This document shows, piece by piece, positions 1-6,684 of a DNA stretch of 12,503 nucleotides. Source of the DNA: an uncultured Sphingomonadales bacterium (GTDB lineage Bacteria > Pseudomonadota > Alphaproteobacteria > Sphingomonadales > Sphingomonadaceae); NCBI GenBank assembly GCA_937898525.1, contig CALCBC010000118.1, positions 1-12,503 on the forward strand, written 5' to 3'. Position 1 is the stretch's first letter, and every line of letters begins with the position of its first letter. The position numbers and the translations under genes were made by a program. The notes below the pieces were generated by a model that made no database searches, had not been told where the DNA came from, and saw only the letters and a list, made by a program, of their open reading frames with translations.

Positions 1-1067
1 GTATCGACGGTCGCGCCGCACCAGATGCGCAGCCCCGGAGGAGCGTCGCGGTAGCCGGCGATGTCGTAGGCCGCGCCTTCCTTCTCGAGCAGGCCTGCGA
101 AGGCCTTGATGAAGTCGCCGTCGGCGCCTTCGACCGTCAGGCAGACCGAGGTCTTCGAGCGGATGCCGTGATCGACCGCGAGGTGGCCGAGCCACGGGCG
201 CTCGGCGACGATCTTGTCGAGCGCGTGCGCGTTGGCGGTGCAGCGCGCCTTGAGCCCTTCGAGGCCGCCGACACCCTTGGCCCATTCGAGCGCCCAGATC
301 GCGTCCTCGACCGCGAGCATCGACGGGGTGTTGATCGTCTCGCCCTTGAAGATGCCTTCGTTGAGCTTGCCGCCCTTGGTCAGGCGGAAGACCTTCGGCA
401 GCGGCCAGGAGGGCGTGTAGCTCTCGAGCCGCTCGACCGCGCGCGGACCGAGGATCAGCACGCCGTGCGCGCCCTCGCCGCCGAGCACCTTCTGCCAGGA
501 GAAGGTCGCGACATCGATCTTGTCCCACGGGATGTCGTAGGCGAACACGGCGCTGGTCGCGTCGCAGAACGACAGACCCTCGCGGTCGGCGGCGATCCAC
601 TCGCCGTCGGGCACGCGCACGCCGGAGGTGGTGCCGTTCCAGGTGAACAGCACGTCGTCCGACCAGTCGACCTTGTCGAGGTCCGGGAGCTGGCCGTAGT
701 CGGCGCGCATCACCGTGGCTTCGATCCTGAGCTGCTTGACGACGTCGGTGACCCAACCCTCACCGAAGCTCTCCCAGGCCAGCGCGGTCACGCCGCGGGC
801 GCCGAGCATGGTCCACATCGCCATCTCGAAGGCGCCGGTGTCCGAGCCCGGCACGATGCCGATCCGATGCGTCTCGGGAAGCTGCAGCACCTCGCGCATC
901 AGGTCGATGCAGTAGCCTAGGCGCGCCTTGCCGATCTTCGCGCGATGCGAGCGGCCGAGCGATTCAGAAGCGAGCTTGTCGGGGGAATATCCGGGCGGCT
1001 TGGCGCAGGGACCGGAAGAAAAAAACGGGCGCGCAGGCTTGCGCGCCGGCACCGTAACGTCAGTCAT
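1..1067 (-). CDS. serC: Phosphoserine aminotransferase (3' end beyond window)
   Basis: PLP-dependent enzyme that converts 3-phosphohydroxypyruvate and glutamate to phosphoserine in the serine pathway; it also serves pyridoxal phosphate synthesis in many bacteria. It acts in the cytoplasm. The frame is open from ATG at 1067 to the window edge, giving 355 residues, so only a short C-terminal piece is missing. The N-terminus (PARKPARPFFSSGPCAKPPG) is typical of the SerC subfamily found in alphaproteobacteria. The PLP-binding lysine is K193 in SWQKVLGGEGAHG, preceded by CDATSAVFAYDIPWDKID. The substrate-loop motif TWNGTTSGVRVP lies at 142-153. The start is fixed by AAGGAGAG at 1080-1073. In alphaproteobacteria serA often follows serC; that would lie left of the window. 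Seen: the motifs. Known: the family reaction. The call is firm. Confidence 0.96.
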   Translation of the reverse strand, partial: MTDVTVPARKPARPFFSSGPCAKPPGYSPDKLASESLGRSHRAKIGKARLGYCIDLMREVLQLPETHRIGIVPGSDTGAFEMAMWTMLGARGVTALAWESFGEGWVTDVVKQLRIEATVMRADYGQLPDLDKVDWSDDVLFTWNGTTSGVRVPDGEWIAADREGLSFCDATSAVFAYDIPWDKIDVATFSWQKVLGGEGAHGVLILGPRAVERLESYTPSWPLPKVFRLTKGGKLNEGIFKGETINTPSMLAVEDAIWALEWAKGVGGLEGLKARCTANAHALDKIVAERPWLGHLAVDHGIRSKTSVCLTVEGADGDFIKAFAGLLEKEGAAYDIAGYRDAPPGLRIWCGATVD

Positions 1068-1118
1068 GTAGACTCTCCTTGCAGAGAGCACGCGCGGCGT
1101 TGGGACCGCGTGGCCCGC
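1068..1118 (-). promoter_or_regulatory. serC 5' leader with two hairpins; candidate serC leader RNA motif
   Basis: Read on the minus strand, the roughly 50-nt leader can fold into two adjacent hairpins. The first pairs CACGCG (1112-1107) with CGCGTG (1094-1089), or alternatively CGCGG (1110-1106) with CCGCG (1097-1093) around the loop TCCCAACG. The second pairs CTCTC (1088-1084) with GAGAG (1077-1073) around the loop TGCAAG. The right arm of the second hairpin is the Shine-Dalgarno sequence AAGGAGAG of serC, so folding would hide the ribosome site. A conserved structured 'serC' leader just before serC is known in Alphaproteobacteria; the position and two-hairpin layout fit, but I cannot align it to the model here. 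The hairpins are seen; the family membership is inferred. Confidence 0.55.
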
Positions 1119-1124
1119 CGGCGG

Positions 1125-1151
1125 CCCTAGAGATGGGCCGCGGGAAGTCAA
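1125..1151 (-). promoter_or_regulatory. Probable serC promoter
   Basis: On the minus strand TTGACT (1151-1146) is followed after 15 nt by CTAGGG (1130-1125). TTGACT is close to the sigma-70 -35 consensus, and a TAGGG-containing -10 region recurs at several gene starts in this window. Transcription would begin near 1118, which makes the two-hairpin serC leader begin almost at the 5' end of the mRNA. The exact -10 hexamer is uncertain by a base or two (spacer 15 to 17). Confidence 0.5.
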
Positions 1152-1435
1152 GCGATTCCGTATCGGGATTCCCTGGATCCGGCCCGCCAACGATGCAACT
1201 TTGCCCGATGCGCCGCGGGAACGACATTTCCTTGCTGCCGGGCGCCGTTGCGCTTGCCCCCGGCCCCCTCGCCTGCAGGTGCGAACCCAGGCCTGTGACA
1301 GTTGGCAGGCACTGCCGGAGGATCGCCCCTGAGACCGGATCGCCCGGGCACAAACGCCGGGCCGCTGTTGCGCCGCTCTCGCAAGGCCCTGTACCGTTAG
1401 GGTGCCATTAACCGGGCGGCTGCGAACATGCCATC
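1152..1435. other. Non-coding remainder of the serC/extensin divergent spacer
   Basis: This stretch lies between the serC promoter and the start of the extensin-like gene. It must hold the promoter of the rightward gene, but I see no convincing -35/-10 pair: TTGCGC at 1368-1373 with TGTACC at 1390-1395 (16-nt spacing) is the best and is weak. No terminator, tRNA or repeat is visible. Short open frames on both strands here lack ribosome sites and recognisable protein character. Confidence 0.4.
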
Positions 1436-2137
1436 ATGAGGGCCTCTCTGCTTCTGCCGATCATCGTTGCGGTGCTGGGCGGCTGCACGGTGCTTCCCGA
1501 AAGGTCCGGCGAGCAGCGCCGCGCATCGGCCGAGACCGGCGCACGCTATTCGTCCCCGGTTGTCCAGCCGCTGCCGCGTCCGCACGACGAAGCCGTCGGG
1601 CAATGCCTTTCGCGCCTCGGCCAGATGGGCGCACAGTACTCGCCGCTGCCCGACCGCTACATCGACCAGGGCTGCACCAACCTCGGCACCGTGCAACTCG
1701 CCGCGCTGTCGTCGGACTACGCGACGCTCGGCGTGAGCAACATCGGGCCGGTGACCTGCGAGGTCAGCCAGGTGTTCGCTGCCTGGGCTCGCTACGGGGT
1801 AGATCGCGCGGCGAGACAGATTCTCGGCTCGGGCGTACGCAGCATCGAGACCTTCGGCAGCTATTCCTGCCGCAACGTCGCCGGCACCAGCCGGCGCTCG
1901 GGGCATGCCACGGGTTCGGCGATCGACGTCTCGGGCTTCGTGCTCGAGGACGGCCGGCGGATCACGGTCAAGAACGGCTGGTCCAACGGCAGCGCGCGCG
2001 AGCGGGAGTTCCTCCGCGTGATCCAGCGCAGCGCGTGCAAGCGGTTCGCGACGGTGCTCGGGCCGGACTACAACGCCGCGCACCACGACCACCTCCACGT
2101 CGAAGGGGTGATAAACGGAACGAGCTACTGCCGGTAG
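1436..2137 (+). CDS. Extensin-like C-terminal domain lipoprotein, possible cell-wall metallopeptidase
   Basis: Predicted lipoprotein of 233 residues. The signal peptide (1-16) ends in the lipobox LGG|C17, so the mature protein should be lipid-anchored in the envelope. Residues about 50-233 match the bacterial extensin-like C-terminal family: QCLSRLGQMG at 56-65, GPVTCEVSQVFAAWA at 104-118, SGHATGSAIDVSGF at 155-168 and HHDHLHVEGVI at 216-226. The pairs H157/D164 and H219/H221 resemble the zinc-ligand pattern of D,D-carboxypeptidase-like (VanY/M15) enzymes, so a peptidoglycan role is plausible but unproven. Cysteines 57, 80, 108, 145, 201 and 232 may form disulfides. The start is chosen because it gives the full lipoprotein signal; a ribosome site is not obvious. 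The last 13 bp overlap the convergent regulator gene. Confidence 0.88.
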   Translation: MRASLLLPIIVAVLGGCTVLPERSGEQRRASAETGARYSSPVVQPLPRPHDEAVGQCLSRLGQMGAQYSPLPDRYIDQGCTNLGTVQLAALSSDYATLGVSNIGPVTCEVSQVFAAWARYGVDRAARQILGSGVRSIETFGSYSCRNVAGTSRRSGHATGSAIDVSGFVLEDGRRITVKNGWSNGSAREREFLRVIQRSACKRFATVLGPDYNAAHHDHLHVEGVINGTSYCR

Positions 2138-2838
2138 GCGCGGCGGTGAAGCCGTCGGGCCTCGTGTTCTTCGCCCGGGCGCTCCTCTCCCAGGACCTCG
2201 CCCGGCTCATCTGCCGCCGGAGCCGCGGCGGACGCGCCCCTTCCGGGATGGGCCTCGAGCCATAGCCGCACCGCATCGGCCGCGTGGCCGGCACCCAGCT
2301 TGGCCATCATGTTGCCGCGGTGGATCTCGACGGTCCGCGGGCTGATTTCCAGCCGGCGCGCGATTTCCTTGTTGGAGCATCCGGCGCTCAACAGCGCGAG
2401 CACTTCGCGCTCGCGGCGGCTCAGCTGCGCAACCACGCGCTGCGCTTCGACCTCGCGACGCCGCCGTTCGGCATGCTCGCCGGCCTCCTCGAGGATCGCG
2501 CTCAGGCGGCGCGCGAAAGTGCCCATCTCGAGCGGCAGGGGCAGATAATGGAGCGCTCCGGCCTTGATCGCTGCGACGACCCGCTCGATCTCCGGCTCGG
2601 GCGAGACGAAGACCACGGGGAGCCAGATGCTGTGCTGGCCTAGCCTTTCGATCAGCTCACCCGCCGGATCGGACCCTTCGTCCTCGACGAGGATGATGCC
2701 CGAACGCGGCGGACGGGCCAGCAGCTCCTCGATGTCGCCGTAGACCTCTGCATGATGCCCGAGTGCGAAAGCCACCCGGGCCTGCTCGGCCCGCGTACGG
2801 CTGTCGCCGCCGACAATGTGCAGGGTCGTTCTCGTCAT
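2125..2838 (-). CDS. FixJ/NarL-type regulator with degenerate receiver and LuxR HTH
   Basis: A 237-residue transcription regulator. Residues 1-118 look like a response-regulator receiver fold, beginning LHIVGGD. A linker of charged residues (119-138) leads to a LuxR/GerE helix-turn-helix at 139-195 (LSRREREVLALL, CSNKEIARRLEISPRTVEIH), which is clearly intact. In the receiver half, the acidic pair of FixJ (D10, D11) aligns with G10 and G11, and the conserved lysine before proline (K104) aligns with L101. D53 or E52 sits where the phosphorylated Asp belongs, and S79 is at the switch Thr/Ser. It may therefore work without normal phosphorylation. Residues 198-237 form a low-complexity tail. The start at 2838 follows AGGGGA and gives the standard N-terminus; an in-frame ATG at 2883 is less likely. 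No histidine kinase gene adjoins. The target genes are unknown. Confidence 0.87.
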   Translation of the reverse strand: MTRTTLHIVGGDSRTRAEQARVAFALGHHAEVYGDIEELLARPPRSGIILVEDEGSDPAGELIERLGQHSIWLPVVFVSPEPEIERVVAAIKAGALHYLPLPLEMGTFARRLSAILEEAGEHAERRRREVEAQRVVAQLSRREREVLALLSAGCSNKEIARRLEISPRTVEIHRGNMMAKLGAGHAADAVRLWLEAHPGRGASAAAPAADEPGEVLGEERPGEEHEARRLHRRAYRQ

Positions 2839-2971
2839 GTCCCCTATCGCCGCGCATCGGCCCTGGCTTGCTGCTACAAGCAAGACGAATGCGAAGCAGT
2901 TCCCGCCGGCAACCGAAAAGACTCCGCGTCGCCTGCGGAAGTTGCGCCCGATTCGGGCTCAGGAATAGGCC

Positions 2972-2990
2972 ATTGAGCCTTCGGTTCAAT
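2972..2990. repeat. Inverted repeat at the regulator promoter, possible operator
   Basis: ATTGAGCC and GGTTCAAT (one G/T mismatch) are separated by TTC. The dyad lies directly downstream of the candidate -10 of the leftward regulator gene, about where its transcription should start. It could be a repressor or autoregulatory site. It is not followed by a T-run, so a terminator is unlikely. Confidence 0.4.
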
Positions 2991-3021
2991 ATCCTAGGGA
3001 GAATCCCGTAAAGATTGTCAG
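2991..3021 (-). promoter_or_regulatory. Candidate promoter of the LuxR-type regulator gene
   Basis: On the minus strand CTGACA (3021-3016) is followed by CCTAGGAT, with TAGGAT at 2996-2991. The spacing is 19 nt to TAGGAT or 17-18 nt if the -10 is read from CCTAGG or CTAGGA. The gene would then have a leader of about 150 nt with no other evident gene in it. The word CCTAGG is a palindrome and could also act on the other strand. The call rests on consensus similarity only. Confidence 0.35.
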
Positions 3022-3088
3022 GTGTGCCGGAATTTTGTGCGACACGTTGGGCCCAGTTCTATTGGCGAACCAGCCCCGAGAGGATTCG

Positions 3089-4618
3089 CTAGCCCCGCGT
3101 AGAATTGTCGTCGAGAGGCACGGGCGGAACCTCTTCGGTGACCTTGCGGGTGAACAGGACCCGGTCTTCGGGCCCGAAGCCCCGGGTCCATACCAGCCAG
3201 CCGTAGACTCCGAGCAGCGCCGGAATCCCGAACACGAGCTGCATCCACTCGGGCAGCAGGATCACCACCTGTCCGACGACCACCGCCGCCGCAGCCGCCC
3301 AGACCAGCGCCCAGCGCCAGTTGTTGATCGATTCGCCGAGGATCCGGCTGAGCATGAGTGCCTTGATCACCGACGAAGTGCCGAGCGCCAGCATCAGCGC
3401 CGCCGCCGCCAGGGCCGCCCGCCACCCGTCGTTGAACTCGAGATGATCGGCGATCAGCATCGCGCCGACGGTCAGCGCGCCCTGCAGCGCGATCGTCCCG
3501 GCGGAAACCCACAGGTTCCTGAGACGCGCGACGTAGATCAGCGCCGCCTCCGCGACCACTGCCGTGGCCGCGACGACCTCAGCCGCGAGCAGGAACCCGA
3601 GCGCCCCGGTGCCGCCGACGAAGTTGGGACCGACGAGGCCCATGATCGCCTCGCCGGGGATGCCGAGCGCGAGGCCGACCCCGGCTTGCGCGGCCGTGAT
3701 CCAGAAGCCGACCTGGCAAACCTGCCTGGCGATCGCCGCGTAGTCCTTCTCGCGCAGCTTGCGCGTCAGCACCGGGCCGAGGATCGGCTCGAAGCTGGTC
3801 TTGAGCTTCTGCGGCAGGCTGGCGACCTGCTGCGCGACGTAATAGACGCCGACCGCCGCCGGCGCGGCGAACAGGCCGAGGATGAAGATGTCGAGCCGGC
3901 GCGTACCCCACTCGATCGCATCGGCCGCCGCCAGCGGCAGCCCGCGCCCCGTGAGGCCGGTCATCCGGCGCAGGGAGGGCCGCCAGCCGCGCGGCAGGCC
4001 ATAGCTGCGCACGAACGGCCACGCCGCGGTCACGAGCGCTGCGTAGATCGACAGGATATAGGCGATCGACAGCCCGCTCTGCGGCGCGACCAGGATCATC
4101 ACCCCGGCCATGATCGAGATGGTCCACGGCTCGACGATCGCCCGCGCGCGAACCGTCGCGCCGATGTCGAAACGGTAGGCCTGCGCGGCGAGCAGGATCT
4201 CGGTCATAGCCAGCGCCGGGATCGCCAGCACGATCAGCCGGTCGATCTCGGTGTAGGTGCCGCTCGGGAACATCGGCGCCGGAACCAGCCACAGCGCGAC
4301 CGCGGCGAGGCTGCCGACGAGCAGCGCGAGCGTCAGGCCGTCGGCCACGAGGATACCCGGATCGCCGTCGTCGTTGGACAGGCGCTGGGCGAGGCCGCGC
4401 TTCTCGCCCATCGTGCAGAGCATCGCGATCAGCTCGACGATGACCAGCGCCGAGGCGAAGCGGCCGAGCGCGTCGGCCCCGTAGTAGCGGCCGCCGATGA
4501 ACAGGAACGGCAGCCGTGCGGCGAGCCGCAGCAGGAAACCGAGGAAGTTCGTCTGCCCGCCCCTGGCGAGCGCCGCGAGGTCCCCGCCGGGAGTCTCGGT
4601 CGAAGCGGGCGGGGTCAC
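3089..4618 (-). CDS. Polysaccharide/lipid flippase-like membrane protein (MOP superfamily)
   Basis: A 509-residue inner-membrane protein with about 12-13 hydrophobic segments (roughly 24-43, 54-70, 95-115, 127-147, 165-203, 225-250, 305-322, 338-362, 372-390, 399-425, 436-477) and a charged C-terminal tail. Length, the N-terminal pattern (LRLAARLPFLFIGGRYYGADALG split across 30-52) and the mid-protein GVYYVAQQVASLPQKLK resemble Wzx/RfbX-type flippases, which move lipid-linked saccharides across the membrane. The substrate cannot be read from sequence. Start: GTG at 4618, whose last bases overlap the TGA of gpsA (GTGA, 4615-4618), implying translational coupling; upstream codons in this frame belong to the antisense of gpsA. 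It is probably the last gene of the tsaD-gpsA operon. A MurJ role is less likely because the classical MurJ motifs are not evident. Confidence 0.85.
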   Translation of the reverse strand: MTPPASTETPGGDLAALARGGQTNFLGFLLRLAARLPFLFIGGRYYGADALGRFASALVIVELIAMLCTMGEKRGLAQRLSNDDGDPGILVADGLTLALLVGSLAAVALWLVPAPMFPSGTYTEIDRLIVLAIPALAMTEILLAAQAYRFDIGATVRARAIVEPWTISIMAGVMILVAPQSGLSIAYILSIYAALVTAAWPFVRSYGLPRGWRPSLRRMTGLTGRGLPLAAADAIEWGTRRLDIFILGLFAAPAAVGVYYVAQQVASLPQKLKTSFEPILGPVLTRKLREKDYAAIARQVCQVGFWITAAQAGVGLALGIPGEAIMGLVGPNFVGGTGALGFLLAAEVVAATAVVAEAALIYVARLRNLWVSAGTIALQGALTVGAMLIADHLEFNDGWRAALAAAALMLALGTSSVIKALMLSRILGESINNWRWALVWAAAAAVVVGQVVILLPEWMQLVFGIPALLGVYGWLVWTRGFGPEDRVLFTRKVTEEVPPVPLDDNSTRG

Positions 4619-5604
4619 GCCGCGGAGCCTTCCGAGGCCAGCGGGCGCATCAGCAGCTCGGCCGCGATGGCCCGGGCCGGCGCGCCCTCGAGCAGCCTCT
4701 GCACGGCGAAGACGATCGGCATGTCGATGCCGCGCCGGCGCGCCAGCTCGACCAGCACCGGTGCGGTATGCGCGCCCTCGGCGACGGTCCGGCGGTCGCT
4801 CATCAGCGCCTGCGGGTTCTCGCCGCGGCCGAGGGCCTTGCCGAGCGAGAAGTTGCGGCTCGAGGTCGACGAGCAGGTCAGCACGAGGTCGCCGAGACCG
4901 CAGAGGCCGGCGAGCGTCTCGCTTCTCGCCCCCAGCGCCGCGCCGAAGCGCTGCATCTCGGCATAGCCCCGCGCGATCAGCGCTGCCCGCGCGTTCTGGC
5001 CGAGCTCGAGCCCTTCGACCACGCCGCAGGCGATCGCGAGCACGTTCTTGACCGCACCGCCGACCTCGGCGCCGACCACGTCGTCGCTGTAATAGGGACG
5101 GAAGGCCGGGCGCGCGATGACGGGCGCCAGCCGTTCCCACTGCGCGCGGCCGCCGCCGCAGGCCAGCGTCACCGCGGTGGGCAGCCCCGCCGCGACCTCG
5201 TGCGCGAACGTGGGCCCCGAGAGCACCGCGATGTCGCTGTCGGGCGCCGCATCGCGCGCGACCTCGTGCATGGTCCGTCCGCTGCCGGCCTCGATCCCCT
5301 TGGCACAGAGCACGAGGTCACGCGGGAAGCGCGGCATCTGCGCCAGCGTCGCCGCAAGGTGCTGCGCGGGCGTGACGAGGAGGAGAATGTCGCACTCGGC
5401 CGCCTGGCCGAGGTCGCCGGTCGCCCGGATGGACGATGCGAGCGTGGCCGAGGGCAGGAACAGCGAGTTGGTGTGGCGGGCGTTGATCTCGTCGACGAGC
5501 TCGGGCTCGCGCGCCCACAGCAGCACCTCGCGGCTGTCGGAGGCGAGCATCTGCGCGAGCGCGGTGCCCCAGGCTCCCGCCCCGACGACACCGAGCCGGC
5601 TCAT
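4615..5604 (-). CDS. gpsA: NAD(P)-dependent glycerol-3-phosphate dehydrogenase
   Basis: Cytoplasmic enzyme that reduces dihydroxyacetone phosphate to sn-glycerol-3-phosphate, the backbone for phospholipid synthesis. The 329 residues match the usual family length. The N-terminal Rossmann fold carries GAGAWG at 8-13; further family motifs are CAKGIE at 100-105, LSGPTFAHEVAAG at 128-140, EVGGAVKNVLAIA at 180-192 with the catalytic lysine K186, GLGDLVLTC at 236-244 and SRNFSLG at 249-255. The start ATG overlaps the TGA of tsaD (ATGA, 5601-5604), and the stop overlaps the GTG of the flippase gene, so expression depends on the upstream gene. Nothing is missing or odd. The alternative in-frame starts further upstream would only extend it into tsaD antisense-like sequence. 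Confidence 0.97.
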   Translation of the reverse strand: MSRLGVVGAGAWGTALAQMLASDSREVLLWAREPELVDEINARHTNSLFLPSATLASSIRATGDLGQAAECDILLLVTPAQHLAATLAQMPRFPRDLVLCAKGIEAGSGRTMHEVARDAAPDSDIAVLSGPTFAHEVAAGLPTAVTLACGGGRAQWERLAPVIARPAFRPYYSDDVVGAEVGGAVKNVLAIACGVVEGLELGQNARAALIARGYAEMQRFGAALGARSETLAGLCGLGDLVLTCSSTSSRNFSLGKALGRGENPQALMSDRRTVAEGAHTAPVLVELARRRGIDMPIVFAVQRLLEGAPARAIAAELLMRPLASEGSAA

Positions 5605-6638
5605 GCCTTGACCCCGGCCCCGCGGACTGCCTCGGCAGCCGGGTCGAGCGGCCATCGCGGGCGCGCCGCGACATCGAGCGGGTCGCCGGCGAACCCGGCT
5701 GCAAGCCGCTCCTGTCCCGCCCAGGCGATCATCGCCGCGTTGTCGGTGCACAGGGCCTGCGGCGGCGCAACGAAGCGCAGCCCGTGCGCCCCGGCGAGAT
5801 CCTCGAGCGCCGCGCGCACCGCGGCATTGGCCGCCACGCCGCCGGCGACCACCAGCGCGGTCTTGTCGCCCATCTCACCGAGCGCCTTTCGTGTGCGGTC
5901 GACGATGCAGTCGATCGCCGCCTGCTGGAAACTCGCGGCGATGTCCGCCGGTGCGTGCGCCCCGCTCTCGTGTGCGCGCAGCACTGCGCTCTTGAGCCCG
6001 GCGAACGAGAAATGCGGCTCGGCGCTGCCCAGCAGCGGCCGCGGCAGCGGCACCTTGCCCGGATCGCCCTCGGCTGCCAGCCGCTCGACTGCGGGCCCGC
6101 CGGGAAAGCCGAGCCCGAGGATCTTCGCGGTCTTGTCGAACGCCTCGCCGAGCGCGTCGTCGATCGTCGTCGCGAGGCGGCGGTAGCGGCCGACGCCCTC
6201 GACCCTCAGCACCTGGCAATGTCCGCCGGAGACCAGCAGCAGGGCGTAGGGGAACTCGAGCGCCGGATCGGCGAGTCGCGGGCTCAGCGCGTGGCCTTCG
6301 AGGTGGTTGATCGCCAGCAGCGGCTTGTCTCCCGCCATCGCCAGCGCCTTGGCGGTGACGAGCCCGACCATGACCCCGCCGATCAGGCCCGGGCCGGCAG
6401 TCGCGGCGATCGCAGCGCAATCGGCCAGCGCGACGCCCGACTCCGCAAGGACCCGATCGATCAGCGGCACCAGCCGCTCGGCGTGCGCCCGCGCGGCGAT
6501 CTCCGGAACCACGCCGCCGTAGGGCGCGTGGCGATCGTCCTGCGAGGCGATTGCCTGCGCCAGAATGCGGCGGTCCTCCCCCACCAGCGCAGCCGCGGTT
6601 TCGTCGCAGCTGCTTTCGATCCCCAGGACGATCCTCAT
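5601..6638 (-). CDS. tsaD: tRNA N6-adenosine threonylcarbamoyltransferase
   Basis: Catalytic subunit that, with TsaB and TsaE, transfers the threonylcarbamoyl group to A37 of ANN-decoding tRNAs (t6A). The 345 residues are of normal length. Seen: N-terminal GIESSCDETAAALV (6-19), GGVVPEIAARAH (41-52), the metal-binding NHLEGH (H112, H116), LLVSGGH (134-140), GLGFPGGPAVERLA (175-188), SFAGLKSA (211-218), VAGGVAANAAVR (264-275) and CTDNAAMIAW with metal ligand D299. The start ATG at 6638 gives the canonical MRIVLGIESS and follows GGAAG about 8 nt upstream. It is first gene of the coupled tsaD-gpsA-flippase set and diverges from hemC over only 46 bp. This divergent arrangement with hemC is common in Alphaproteobacteria. 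Confidence 0.97.
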   Translation of the reverse strand: MRIVLGIESSCDETAAALVGEDRRILAQAIASQDDRHAPYGGVVPEIAARAHAERLVPLIDRVLAESGVALADCAAIAATAGPGLIGGVMVGLVTAKALAMAGDKPLLAINHLEGHALSPRLADPALEFPYALLLVSGGHCQVLRVEGVGRYRRLATTIDDALGEAFDKTAKILGLGFPGGPAVERLAAEGDPGKVPLPRPLLGSAEPHFSFAGLKSAVLRAHESGAHAPADIAASFQQAAIDCIVDRTRKALGEMGDKTALVVAGGVAANAAVRAALEDLAGAHGLRFVAPPQALCTDNAAMIAWAGQERLAAGFAGDPLDVAARPRWPLDPAAEAVRGAGVKA

Positions 6639-6646
6639 CGCGCGCT

Positions 6647-6673
6647 TCCACTGGACGCAAACGCTGGCTAGGG
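6647..6673 (+). promoter_or_regulatory. Candidate hemC promoter
   Basis: TCCACT (6647-6652) and CTAGGG (6668-6673) are 15 nt apart, the same spacing as TTGACT/CTAGGG before serC. The -10-like word ends only 11 nt before the hemC ATG, so the mRNA would start at or just before the start codon. The -35 match is poor. It overlaps the tsaD control region on the other strand. Confidence 0.35.
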
Positions 6674-6684
6674 CAAGCAACCCG

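Noticed and set aside
168..920. A 250-residue plus-strand open frame opposite serC.
   Set aside because: serC on the minus strand has the PLP lysine motif and full-length homology; the plus-strand translation has no recognisable motif.
1060..1411. Small open frames on both strands in the serC/extensin spacer.
   Set aside because: No ribosome sites, Pro/Arg/Gly-rich translations, and they overlap the serC promoter and leader.
1408..1413. TTAACC, a possible CtrA half-site before the extensin-like gene.
   Set aside because: Only one half of the TTAA-N7-TTAA site is present; a six-base match is too weak.
2972..2990. The inverted repeat read as a Rho-independent terminator.
   Set aside because: No T-run follows on either strand, and no gene ends just before it in the required direction.
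3035..6186. Very long plus-strand open frames (3035-4966 and 4516-6186) opposite the flippase, gpsA and tsaD genes.
   Set aside because: They are rich in Arg, Asp, His and Gln with no family motifs and lie antisense to three clear genes. High GC suppresses stop codons in these frames, so they are composition artefacts.
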